Shown here one piece after another: positions 1-11,419 of a stretch of 64,000 nt of DNA (position 1 is the stretch's first letter; every line of letters starts with the position of its first letter). This stretch comes from Pteria penguin. Its lineage: Eukaryota; Mollusca; Bivalvia; Pterioida; Pteriidae. Location: NCBI GenBank assembly GCA_035048485.1, contig CM068590.1, positions 2,398,593 through 2,462,592 of the forward strand, in the 5' to 3' direction. The position numbers and the translations under genes are program-made. Under the pieces are notes generated by a model, which was not told the DNA's origin, did no database searches, and saw only the letters and a program-made list of their open reading frames with translations.

Positions 1-1790
1 GCGTACAAATACGCTACATAACCCACGTTTTCCTTATCAGTTTTATTCATCTCGGTCGACTTCGGAAATATTCATTTGCATAATGTATGCATTGCACGTG
101 ATACAAATTCTACTTCTCGCATGCTTTACATCATACTCATTCTTTCTTTCTTTTCTTTTTCGAGTCACATAGTGCAGAAGGCCGATTTCTTTTCTTTTTC
201 ATCTTCGACATTGTTATTCTTCCCCGTATGCAAATGGAAAATTTTAAGGTCACGTGCGTATTCTCCGGTTTCGTACGAACGTAAGTAGGTTAAATTTGAG
301 GGTCGTATTTCTCACTTGCTGCAGCAATAACTGTATAACCAAGGCTTATTAGGTTTGGGGGTCGCTTCAGTTTATTATCTTTTTATAAGTAAAATAAGTT
401 AGAAATATATTTTATTGTACCTCTGATTTTATAAAATTAGACATTATGTATCTTTAAGCAAGTGTTTGCAAATTATCATGTAAAATTGAAGAAAACCGTT
501 TTTAGTGTTATGTTATTAACCAAAACTTGTTTTACGACACACCGATTTCCGTCACTCTAGCAATCGAAGTCGCTGATATAGATCTATATACCTGCAAAGT
601 AAAATACGAAGGCGTATTTTACACCCCCCCCCCCCCCCAAATAAAAAATAAAGCACAAGATAAGCAACTAAAAGCGAAGGTCGGTCTTTAAATTACCTTG
701 AAACAATTTTGACTAAAAATGAACAAGATAGTTTTTATTTTTATCCCTTAGAGTGCCAACGATTTTGAAAAGGGCTGCAGATTTACGTCATGCAGCAGAG
801 GATGACGTCATTGTGACGTTATATTGTGAAGTGACGTCGTCGCACCTGCTGTATACGCTCTGTTGGAAAAGCATGGTATCTTTGAGCCGTTATATCGCAG
901 GACTCGTTCATAGTAGAGGCATGAATTACACATCATTAAAAAGAAGACATTTTAAAGTTTTAAATAATATTACGATATTGTTACTAACAAATTCATTGAA
1001 GTGGTTATATATGTACCACAAAGACTTTTCAAGGAAATATATGTACTTGTTTTTCAAATAGCCTCCATCTTCCTAAAGGGGTGGGGTAGTGTGGGGGCAT
1101 TAATGTGTTTATATATTTGATTATATCAAATCTAAACCTGATTTTTATTTGAAATGCCATTTGAATCTTACATGCATACGAATCAATCCTTTTCTTGATC
1201 ATTAAAAGGATATATTTCATTCAATGTATATTACACACAAAATAAATGAGGCTATAGCAAAATGGGGGTAATATTTATAAAATTTCTTTCTAAAATGCCA
1301 CATCACCTAATATAATCCTATGTTGTTTTGACTTAAGACAGACCATTGCACATTACAGTGTAAAATTTTCAGAAATTATCAAATAAGTGTATTTCTTGTG
1401 AAATTGTCATCAATTTAGTAGGATTGTTTAATTACTATAGCCACTGTGAAAGGCCCCGTTAATTTTCAGAGCTTGTTTTATTACTATAACCATTATGAAA
1501 GGCTCTAATAATTGTCAGAGCTTCACCTAACCCTTGTTGTTTTTCGATCAATTAGTATGAATTCATAAGTTTATTTACCAAAAAAAACCATAACTTTTTT
1601 GTGTCATATTTGTGAACAAAGGAAAAAACCAAACTGCTCTATAATGATATTTCTGTATGTCACAGTATGACACAGTGTTAATTTGCATTGAGTCTAGCAC
1701 AACAATTTGTTCCATAACATGATACGTTTTTGTTATTATTTAATCTACCTTACATTTTCTTTGATCTATCCAAGAGTTGAAATATATATG
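1..1790. other. AT-rich intergenic DNA, no gene recognised
   Basis: Open frames here are short and show no recognisable motif. Visible structures are a perfect hairpin at 599-622 (10-base stems GTAAAATACG, 4-base loop), a run of 15 C at 624-638, and a cluster of TGACGTCA-like sites at about 785-838. No exon, RNA gene or transposon end is seen. Confidence 0.6.
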
Positions 1791-1800
1791 TTGTGGTAAT

Positions 1801-2099
1801 CAGTGGCGGATCAAGGAAGTGGATATGTGGCAGTTTTCTTTGGGGAAAGTGGATCCGTCTTAATGGGAATGTAGTAACCAGTGGGGATCATGGAAGTCGG
1901 TACCTGGTAGTCATCTGTAGTCAGTATGTGGGGGATGTCATTGGGTTCTGGTGGAAGTATATATGCACAGTTGCGGATTTAGAGGGGAGAGGGCCTTTGG
2001 CCACATATTTACTAGTAAAACTCCAGGACCAGAAATGGCTGAGCTGTTTGGCCAATACACATGTGGGCCCCCTTTTCGAAAATCCTAGATCCGCCACTG
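1801..2099. mobile_element. Inverted-repeat element bounded by CAGTGGCGGATC
   Basis: The interval begins with CAGTGGCGGATC and ends with the exact complement GATCCGCCACTG. The same terminal motif (GGCGGATCC / GGATCCGCC) recurs at about 24.64, 29.47/29.72, 34.74, 58.40 and 59.45 kb, so it marks a non-autonomous DNA element family. The left half also resembles the GT-rich degenerate repeat near 8.0 kb. No convincing target-site duplication is seen. Confidence 0.55.
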
Positions 2100-2199
2100 A
2101 TTCAGTATGTAAAACCCTTGCACAATGTAAGAATGTTTCCAAAGATATCTAAATATTGACAATTTTCTCGAAAAATTTAAATTAAATTAGAAGAAACAT

Positions 2200-2480
2200 A
2201 ACACATCTACAAACTGAAAGACAAGAGAAGTTGCCGCAGTCTTTTGGCACATACATGAGGAATGTCACTCAGGATAGGACTTGCATACGTCAGATAACAT
2301 AGCAAACAAGGCAAAGTGCACATGTGGAAAGTCTCGGGGTATATGAAATTATCTAAAACTCATATATAGATAGATAACCATGTCGATCATCCAGAACAAT
2401 TGATATGACAATATCTCTAGGTTATATGACATTGACATCCACGACCACGTAACGAGGGACTATCGCCAAGGTAAAGCTAC
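2200..2480. repeat. Dispersed repeat, copy 1 (second copy near 9.8 kb)
   Basis: About 160 bp (roughly 2,215-2,365) aligns with 9,765-9,925. Shared landmarks are GACAAGAGAA, AGGATAGGACTTGCAT, AAAGTGCACATGT / CAATGTGCACATGT and GTCTCGGG. No coding potential is recognised. The rest of 2,480-3,290 shows nothing identifiable. Confidence 0.5.
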
Positions 2481-3296
2481 GTTTCATGTCTCCGAAAAAT
2501 TATTTCAAATATAAGAAAGAAAAATCCAGTGTTAGGATTTCCAAATTATTTGTATGACAATATGTTTTACGTACAATTATCACTTGCTTTGTGTAGAATG
2601 TTCCTGCAATTTAGATTCATCTAAATCACTACCAAAATGATTGGGATTGTAAAGTTCAGAGGTTTGCAAAGTAAGCGTGACAGTGACCACACTGGATTAC
2701 GTAACGCTGTATCTAATATACATTTGTCAGCTATCCTGATTACATCATTCCTCTGTAGTTCCATCTTTAATGCTGCAAATGTTTAGAGTATACCTACAAG
2801 GTACAAAACCAGGGGTTATACAATTTAAAAGGCTGTCATAGTGGTGATATTGGATTATGTAAGACCATTAATGTATGATAAGAGACTTTGTGACAGACCA
2901 CGAGATCTCGTTTGATGGTTCCTTACAAATATAAGGAAGAAAACAATGGCATTCAATTCCACAGTGAGCAGTTTTGGCGGTGGAAATGAATTATGCAACA
3001 CCGAATTTCTGGCGATTTAGTTATAAGTAGACGCTTTCTGTAAAGCTGAATTTTATTTATTTATTTATTTTAATTTTGCTTGAGGTTTTCGATAAAGTAG
3101 GATGGGAAAACAAGGTTACATAATCATCGAGTCTTCGGAAGGACAATGCTTCTGTTTTACCCGGAGACCATGAACCACCATGAAAATAAAACAAATAGAT
3201 AATTAAAATAGACAAATCTAAATTTAAATTATACCAAAAGAATGATTGGATTGGAAACATTACCATAGGGTATGCTCGAAAGAAATCGGGAAAATA

Positions 3297-3318
3297 TCGT
3301 GTGTGTGTGTGTGTGTGC

Positions 3319-3374
<56 letters not shown>
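3297..3374. repeat. GT / GCGT microsatellite
   Basis: A (GT)n tract with an internal (GCGT)n block. The complementary strand reads as a spurious His/Thr/Ala-rich frame. Confidence 0.95.
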
Positions 3375-3375
<1 letters not shown>

Positions 3376-3589
3376 ATACTATCCATTAGGCCTTTAAAAG
3401 TATGATTATTGAAAATAGACAATAAATGCTGTGTTGCTCATTTCTGTTTCGTAAGTCAAGAAAAATGACAAAGAAATATTTGAGTATAAGTAAAGGAAAA
3501 AGGAAAAGTTACTGATTCTCAGCCGTATGGCAAAAGTCACCACCAATGTATATGTAATATAATGTAAACATATGAAAAAAGATATAAGG

Positions 3590-3700
3590 ACGTCAGAAAA
3601 ATATTCGATTATAGTGCAGTTACGATACCGTCTTAGGACGGCCATTTGATATGACAGTAGTCAATCAATTGGTGTTGATTACGGTTTAACGTTAAAATGA
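3590..3700 (-). repeat. Fragment of a dispersed repeat also at 25.0 and 32.3 kb
   Basis: On the minus strand this reads GGTATCGTAACTGCA, then AATCGAATATTTTT, preceded by a CCGTCCTA-type block. The same order of blocks occurs at 25.06-25.11 kb and 32.33-32.41 kb. Only this short part of the repeat is present. Confidence 0.5.
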
Positions 3701-3943
3701 AGCCAAAAAGTATAAAGTATTGATTTCGGAATGGAGTGAAAAACACCCATTGTTAAAAACACACCTTGCTATAGCATTTTGTTCCAAAATACATTCTGTT
3801 TGTTGATCAAATGCAAATTGAGGAAAAAGACCTTTACACTTTAAGTAGCCCTATCCTGGATCTAATAAAAGAATCTTTTTTCATTAAAAAAAATAGAAGA
3901 ACCCCCCCCCCCCCTTTCGGTTCAGGTAATCTTAATCTAAAGG

Positions 3944-3980
<37 letters not shown>
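3944..3980. repeat. GT microsatellite with G-rich flank
   Basis: (GT)n followed by a G-rich stretch to about 4,010. A C run lies just upstream at 3,902-3,914. Overlapping frames on both strands are low-complexity artefacts. Confidence 0.9.
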
Positions 3981-3981
<1 letters not shown>

Positions 3982-4394
3982 CGGGGATGTGGGGGGATGT
4001 GGGGGGGAGGTATAGGGTGAAGCTGGTTATTAAAGAAGGCGGTAGGGGTACAAATAACGAGGCTGCATATGCTTACTTGATTTGTTTGTTTACGCCAAAA
4101 AAAGAAACCTAATTTCACTTATGTATTGACATCTGAGCGACGGTTCACAAGAACATTTAGATCATGCAAATGTATATCTACCATCACATTTGAGTCTGAA
4201 ACCTGAGACCTTTCCATACTGCTATATATGTACAGTGAAACGTGCTATTTATAGAAATCAAACTTAGTATTGCGTTGATAAACACGAGCGCCTATTATCG
4301 ATGATCTAACCTAGTCGTTTAGATGTTGGTCACTCATCGGATTTAGTCATACTTTTTTTTTTCGTCAAATTGCCCTTTAATTTTATGTCTATCA

Positions 4395-4445
4395 AGGCTG
4401 TAAACAGAGAGGGAGGTAGATAGAAGCATTTGAGAACTCCTTAAT
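4395..4445 (+). other. Candidate non-coding 5' exon of TRIM-like copy 1
   Basis: The segment ends in a strong donor, TTAAT|GTAAGT, 251 bp upstream of the coding-exon acceptor. It aligns with a segment at 25.21-25.27 kb upstream of copy 2, which has the same GTAAACAG start, a similar AACWYCTTWAT end and the same GTAAGT donor. Conservation of the donor in both copies supports a spliced 5' untranslated exon and argues against either copy being a processed retrocopy. The 5' end of the exon is not defined. Confidence 0.5.
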
Positions 4446-4701
4446 GTAAGTAATTTCAGTGATACCTAGCATACTGAAAATATTTATCATTGATGCAGAC
4501 AGTCTTTATATACAGTGTATATTTCCTCTAGTCTCCTTCTGAAGACTTCCGATCCTCAAAACCTCGACATTTTTTATAATTATTAATGGTACTAGAAAGT
4601 TCATTTTTAACCCCTTTTTATGACGGATATAGCGTATCTTTCTGTGACTAAGAAATGCTTATATGAATATTCCATATGATGTGTTCTGCTTTGTAGATAA
4701 A

Positions 4702-5856
4702 ATGACAGATCACCAACGACCGACCGCTTGCGTCATGGATTGTGGTAACCCCGCCCGATACAAATGTCTATCTTGTGATTACGTTCTTTGTCGCGGGTGT
4801 AAAGAGAGGCACGGAAGGAGGTCTAAAGCACACAAGTTTGTCCTATTCTCCGAAAGAATGAAACTAGTTTGCAAGAAACACCCTGTGAACGATATCTCCG
4901 ATATGAAAGCGCTTCCAGTACTTATCCAACCGTCAGTTTCTAGTTACACTCCTGGAAAAATTGATAATCAAACATTATCTCCAATGTTCGGGAACCTGAA
5001 CTCATCTGTACAGTATTTAAGAAAGTTAATGCCAAGCGATGCTGAAAATTTAACATCTCCTGCATCACCGATACCACAAGCGTCCGCCTCTGTTACGTCA
5101 CTACTACCCATGCCAGAAGTCGTATCATCATTCAGTACTGGTTATGGGTATCCACATCTAATGTGTACCACATCATCAGGTCACGCATGGCTGAAGAAGG
5201 GTTGGAGACGTATAGAAATGATGGAACATAACGGCGAAATATTAAGTATTATCAACCCAAATATCAATTTTTATAGCTTCACCACCACTTTAAAAGATGA
5301 TGTCCTCATTACTGGCGATTACTGTATCGCGTCAGCTTCCAGGGGTGGATATCATGGACATATCATGGAAATATTATTTCACACGCAGTACGCGTCACTG
5401 CATATCTGCTCGATACCTAACGGTGACGTCATCGTGACGTCCGGCAGCGATGAACACCAAGTAATCCAGTACAGTACGAAAGGCAGACTTGTACATCAAT
5501 ATGATCCAAACTTGTTTTCCGATCCACGTGCAGTAGCTGTAAATAAAGTGAACGAGGACTTGTACGTCTGTGACAAAGGAAAGGAAAAAGTATTTGTATT
5601 TGGGAAAGACCACAGACTGCGGTACACATTTAAAGGCTACGATACATCATTGACACCCATCGATATCTGTACTGATAACAAAGGCCACATTTTTATCATC
5701 GACTACAACAAAATACACATCCTGGACAAAGAGGGGAACTTTCTACAATATTTACGATATCCTGGGCCAAACAAGCCGAGGAGCGTTGATGTAGACAGTG
5801 AAGGACGTGCATGGATCGCGGATGATGGAGGAAATGTGAAAATAGTGAAATACTGA
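4702..5856 (+). CDS. B-box zinc finger / NHL-like TRIM-family protein, shortened form
   Basis: An uninterrupted 384-residue frame. I chose ATG 4702 because a splice acceptor (TTTGTAG|ATAAAATG) lies just before it at 4,695-4,696; an ATG upstream at 4,663 would fall in the intron. Residues about 8-50 form a B-box-like zinc finger with ordered Cys/His ligands (CVMDCG, CLSC, LCRGC, ERHG, KAHKF). A Ser/Pro-rich linker follows (about 60-150). The C-terminal half (about 155-384) has NHL/beta-propeller-like blades such as GDVIVTSGSDEHQVIQY, DLYVCDKGKEKVFVFG and GRAWIADDGG. TRIM proteins of this type are usually cytosolic, and many act as ubiquitin ligases or in innate immunity; that role is family knowledge, not shown here. 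There is no RING. Compared with the copy at 25.8 kb, about 460 bp encoding B-box 2 and the coiled coil are missing, with the frame preserved across the join (KKHP|VNDI). The product should therefore not dimerise through the usual coiled coil. It could be a functional short paralogue or a young pseudogene. Confidence 0.8.
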   Translation: MTDHQRPTACVMDCGNPARYKCLSCDYVLCRGCKERHGRRSKAHKFVLFSERMKLVCKKHPVNDISDMKALPVLIQPSVSSYTPGKIDNQTLSPMFGNLNSSVQYLRKLMPSDAENLTSPASPIPQASASVTSLLPMPEVVSSFSTGYGYPHLMCTTSSGHAWLKKGWRRIEMMEHNGEILSIINPNINFYSFTTTLKDDVLITGDYCIASASRGGYHGHIMEILFHTQYASLHICSIPNGDVIVTSGSDEHQVIQYSTKGRLVHQYDPNLFSDPRAVAVNKVNEDLYVCDKGKEKVFVFGKDHRLRYTFKGYDTSLTPIDICTDNKGHIFIIDYNKIHILDKEGNFLQYLRYPGPNKPRSVDVDSEGRAWIADDGGNVKIVKY

Positions 5857-6002
5857 ACAGTATCTACGCTGCATACGGATGCATAACTCCGAATCAAATC
5901 TAAAATCCCTCAGTATTTCGAGAGTCTTGAACCACCTCTGAACTGCCATCGGTACAAAAACCTATCAGAAATCTTATATTTACTTTGCAATGCTGTCTTA
6001 AG

Positions 6003-6597
6003 CAATGGTAACGTCAATTACTTTTGATTTATCAAAACTTCTGAAGAAGTTATTGAAAAATTTCGTTTGATAAATGTTGAGGCTAATAACGTTCCTACAT
6101 TTGATTTTTCCACACTATATACCTCTTTACCTCATGACATAATCAAAACCAAATTGTTTTCTCTTACACTGGATTTTTCTCTAACAAACAATATGATAAT
6201 TATAAATGCTGGACTTGTACTTAGTTATGTAATGCCCTCACTTTTTTGATGGACAGTATTTATGTACAATTTAATGGCAAAACTTATCAACACATTATTG
6301 GGATTCCTATGGACACTAACTGCGCTCCCATTATAGTAGATTTATTCTTATACTGTTATGAGAGAGACTTTATGCATTCTATTCCAGCTTCTAAACGTTT
6401 CGACTTTATTGATACTTACAAGACGGGCAGAGCATGGTTTACTTATGTTGATATTTGATAACATATTATTCTATAAACCTTTCGTGTGTAATAAAATGTT
6501 TATGACTTCTAATCTTGAGAAACCTCTATTTTCTATCTTTCTTTCTCTTTCTTTCTTATACCATCTCATGGGCCTGACAATGAATATGTATGAATAA
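6003..6597 (+). mobile_element. Decayed Penelope-like reverse transcriptase fragment
   Basis: Frames at 6,028-6,248 and 6,246-6,458 carry reverse-transcriptase blocks typical of Penelope-like elements: FDFSTLYTSLPHD, then IIGIPMDTNCAPI..DLFLYCYERDF. The G in the usual MGTNCAP motif is replaced by D, there is a stop between the blocks, and the catalytic xxDD region is destroyed (the frame breaks near AWFTYVDI). Motif wording differs from the copies at 14.7 and 40.3 kb, so this is a separate, older lineage. No 3' end or endonuclease is recognisable. Confidence 0.7.
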
Positions 6598-6789
6598 TAA
6601 TCTCCAACAATTAACAGAGTTCACTTCTCACAGTGTATTGGTGACGTGATCATAGTCATGTAGGAAATCATGAAAAATGAAAACAAATATGAAATAAACA
6701 ACAAATTTTGTAATTTTGATATCCTATAACCGACTTAGACTCCTCTCTCAGAAAAATACCCCCCTTCCCATCACAGATATATAAATACA

Positions 6790-6857
6790 TACTGCAGACC
6801 GGGGACAGAAATTTACTGCAGACCGGGGATAGAAATTTACTGCAGACCGGGGAATGT
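6790..6857. repeat. Short tandem repeat, 24-bp unit, about 3 copies
   Basis: Three consecutive units of ACTGCAGACCGGGG plus AYAGAAATTT, the last truncated. The minus strand translates to a repeated SPVCSKFL peptide with no known role. Confidence 0.85.
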
Positions 6858-7378
6858 TTTAGCGTAAAATGCTGACATTTTCTTTCTGTTGCAATCAATT
6901 AAATTTTTTTTATATCAATTAATTTATATAATTTCAGTTCTTTTTTACTACTAAATAGAATCATATATAATAATATAGTCCTATATGTATCTATTTGTCT
7001 TTTATAAGTTGAGCGGGTGTAATCCATGCTGTAGTTGTCTTTGTTCAGACCCGGAAACAGGAGTCAAGAACTTAACCATTACAGCAAAGTTGTCGTTTCT
7101 TGGTGTAATGTGGCGCATAATCGAAACAGAGAACTTGTCAAAGTTTTATGTATTCAAAAAACACTGCTTTCTCTATTCACAAACGGTAAAATCAACGATG
7201 AATGCCTTGTGTGATTTTGTTTTTTATTTATTGTAAATCTGTATGTTTATTTATCTATTAAGTCATTAAAAAATTAAAATCAATTTGATGGATTGATTTC
7301 AGCATTACATAGGTGATACATCCATTGCTTATACTTCTTTTTAATACGAGGTACTGTTTACTTTGTCACGGAATACAT

Positions 7379-7483
<105 letters not shown>

Positions 7484-7824
7484 ATATATATATTTATTTT
7501 TTTTTTAATATTTCATTATTATTTTTTTTTTTTTTTACTTTGAAGAGAGTCGACAGATTAAGTTAAAATAGTTTTATCATGTGACGCTATAACGTTTCTG
7601 TGCAATAAGTCCAGTACTCACATGAAAGGTTGAATGAGCGTCATAAGTCACTGAAAGATTTTGTGATTTGAGTTTCGCGTAATGTACTACAGGAAGCTAG
7701 GAGATGTGTATAATTTTCTGATTCAGAATTTATTGAGTAACTTTATATTTCCTGATTTTTATTATTATTATTTTTTTTTTTTGGATTTTTGGATCTCCTT
7801 CTTTTTTTTGTGTTGATAATCCAC

Positions 7825-9080
7825 GGCGGATCAAGGGAGGGAACATGTGGTGGTAATCAGCAGTGTATCGTTGAAGTGGATATCTGGTAGTAATCAGTGG
7901 TGGGAATCTGGTGTAATCAATGGTGGGTATGTGGGGGCAATTAATGTCTGGTGGTGGAAGTGGGCATGTTGTGATAAACAGTGGCTGATCGTTGAAATAG
8001 ATATTTTGTGGTAATCAGTGGCGCATTAAGGACGTCGGTATGTGGTAGTTTTCTTTAGGGATAGTGAATTGTCAAATTGGGAATGTGCTGGTACCAGTGA
8101 CGGATCATGGAGGTGGTACATGGTAGTAAGCATTAGGAGATGGTGGAAGTGCGTATTTCGCGGCAACCAGTGAGGTAAGCATGGGTACTCAATATACCTA
8201 GATCTGTTGGGGGACTGTGGACCAAAGGCACTGAATTGGGTGGGTAGCTAGGGAAATTCAATAGATTTATTGGTGGATCTGGTAGGTGGATGTGTGGAGA
8301 TCAAATCTGAATACGAAGGACAATTAATCGATTTATTCATGAATCGTGGACATGATCAATAGGTATATATGTGGATCATGGAGGTGGGTATTATGAGGGA
8401 TCTTTTGATAGATAGTCAGGTGAGTATGAGGGGAGATCGACGGATATATCAGTGGATTCTTTAGTGGATCTTGAAGATGTGTGGAGGAAGAATAATAAGG
8501 AGATTTAATGGTGGATTGTAGAGTTCGGTAAATACGGGATAATCACGGGGTTATTGATGGCGAATGTATGGCGATAGAAGGAAATTATCAAGGAATATCG
8601 GCGGTGAATCGTGAAGTTGGATATGCGGGGAATAACTTAGGGTCTTAATGGTGGATTGTAAGTGTTGTGTGTAGAGAAAAATCAAAGGATGGAATGGTGG
8701 ATCGTGAGTTGGGCATGTGGGGATAGAGAAAGCATCTATTGTCAGCATTGGTGGATTATAGAGTTCGGCATGAGCGTGAAAAGCAAACGATTATGTAATG
8801 GATGGTTGGAGTGTACATTTCAAAATCAAACGACATATTGGTAGATATTGATGTTCTATATGTCGGGAATAACTAAGGGGTGCAGTGATTGATCGTATAG
8901 TTGTGTATGTAGGGAATAATCTAGGGAATTAGTGCGGCTTCGTGGAGATGAGAAAGGGGGGGGGGGGGGGGGTAATCAAACAATGAAGTGGTAAACCATG
9001 GTATTAAATATGTGGGATATGATCTGGGTATTCAGTGATGGATTTTGGAACTGTGTATATCGCTCTCCTTGTGGATTCTG
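7825..9080. repeat. Degenerate GT-rich minisatellite
   Basis: Loose 30-45 bp units around GGTGGATCRTGGA, GGTAATCAGTGG and GGGTATGTGGGGA recur with heavy drift. Part (about 8,013-8,140) aligns with 1,793-1,960. A run of 17 G lies at 8,956-8,972. Small frames on both strands are not supported as genes. Confidence 0.6.
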
Positions 9081-9764
9081 GCTGTGTTATGTGGGAGATG
9101 ATAAGAAGGGAGGCTTCACTGAGTTCTTTTTCGAACGAAAATAAAATTACAGTTTTGAGATATTGAAATTTCATGCATTTAATAATAAATTAACGTATAT
9201 GAATACTGACCTGTATTCCGTGAGAACTTTAATTAGTGTTTTATCATCTGCAGAATTTCAATGTGACAAACCTTTCCTTGTCATGCTGAATCACATATGC
9301 TGATAATTTTGTGTTAGACAAAATTTTCTTTTAATTTTTGATAAAACGGATCGCTTCATTATGCATATCTTTCCATCAGCATGTAATCCTTCTAAACTGT
9401 GCATACGTTTATTCGAAATCAGGAGCTTTAAATTCGTACATTGTTCTTTCAATAAAAAGATTAAAATGTGCAAAATTTAATCGGACTTACTGATTTATTT
9501 CGCAATCTTTGAGGTATATAATTGGTTGATAGAGTCTTAATCAACCAAATTATGTCTGTATTCTTTTCCAAGGATTAAAAATGGGGGTGGGGAGGAGTGG
9601 GGGTGGGGATGGAAATATTCCCAGCTTTTTGCAAAATTTCTCTTTTGTAGTATTTAATCATTGTGCAGTGTATACATTTCTCCAAAGAAGTTTACATATA
9701 ATTATCTTTCTCAAAATGATTCAAAACATTTAGTCTGAACATTACACGTACACCTCGACGATGG

Positions 9765-9925
9765 TAGACAAGAGAAAATACTGTTATCAAATTCTGATCA
9801 TAAGACATGCATGTACATGACGAATATCATTTAGGATAGGACTTGCATAAGGTCGATAACAAAACAAACAAAGCAATGTGCACATGTAGAGGGTCTCGGG
9901 TGACATGAAATAATCGAAAACACGT
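9765..9925. repeat. Dispersed repeat, copy 2 (first copy near 2.2 kb)
   Basis: Aligns with 2,215-2,365 through GACAAGAGAA, AGGATAGGACTTGCAT, GTGCACATGT and GGGTCTCGGG. A third short piece, AGGATAGGACTTGCAT, sits inside the TA tract at about 10,273. Confidence 0.55.
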
Positions 9926-10027
9926 CATCCTATTTACAGAATATAAGTGATAAAGCAGATGAGATTTATTCAGTATTTTTAAATGAATATAAGGTCATAT
10001 CATATCAACAGGCGATTATATATATAT

Positions 10028-11001
<974 letters not shown>

Positions 11002-11039
11002 ATTGGCCTTAACCCTATATACAGGAAAGAGGGGAACCC

Positions 11040-11183
11040 AGATAGCAAGCTAACATTTAGGCCAACGTTCGGCCAATGCCACCCGTTACATTGGGAAAAT
11101 GTTGGCAAATGACGTTGGCCCAATGCAATTTTGCTCATCGGCCCAATGTTGGCCCAATATGTTGGGCCAACGTTGGCCCAATG

Positions 11184-11242
<59 letters not shown>

Positions 11243-11415
11243 TGTTTCCTTCTGACATTGGCCCAACATTGGGCTAATGTTGTAGTCCTAACATGTGCGA
11301 CATTGGGCCAATGTTGGCCCAATATTAGTGATGTTTGGTCAACGTTGGCCCAATATTGGCCCAATTTCATATTGATGACAATTGGACACGGATTGTGACA
11401 ATGGGCGAATGTCGG
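11040..11415. repeat. Self-complementary GGCC minisatellite split by a GT tract
   Basis: Repeated variants of TTGGCCCAACGTTGGCCCAAT, about 20-23 bp, each nearly its own reverse complement. A (GT)n tract at 11,187-11,241 interrupts the array. All three frames in the region are built from this repeat and should not be called genes. Confidence 0.85.
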
Positions 11416-11419
11416 CCCG

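Noticed and set aside
4663..4701. Start of the TRIM-like protein at ATG 4663
   Set aside because: A splice acceptor lies between this ATG and ATG 4702, and the 25.8-kb copy shows the same exon boundary. The upstream codons are intronic.
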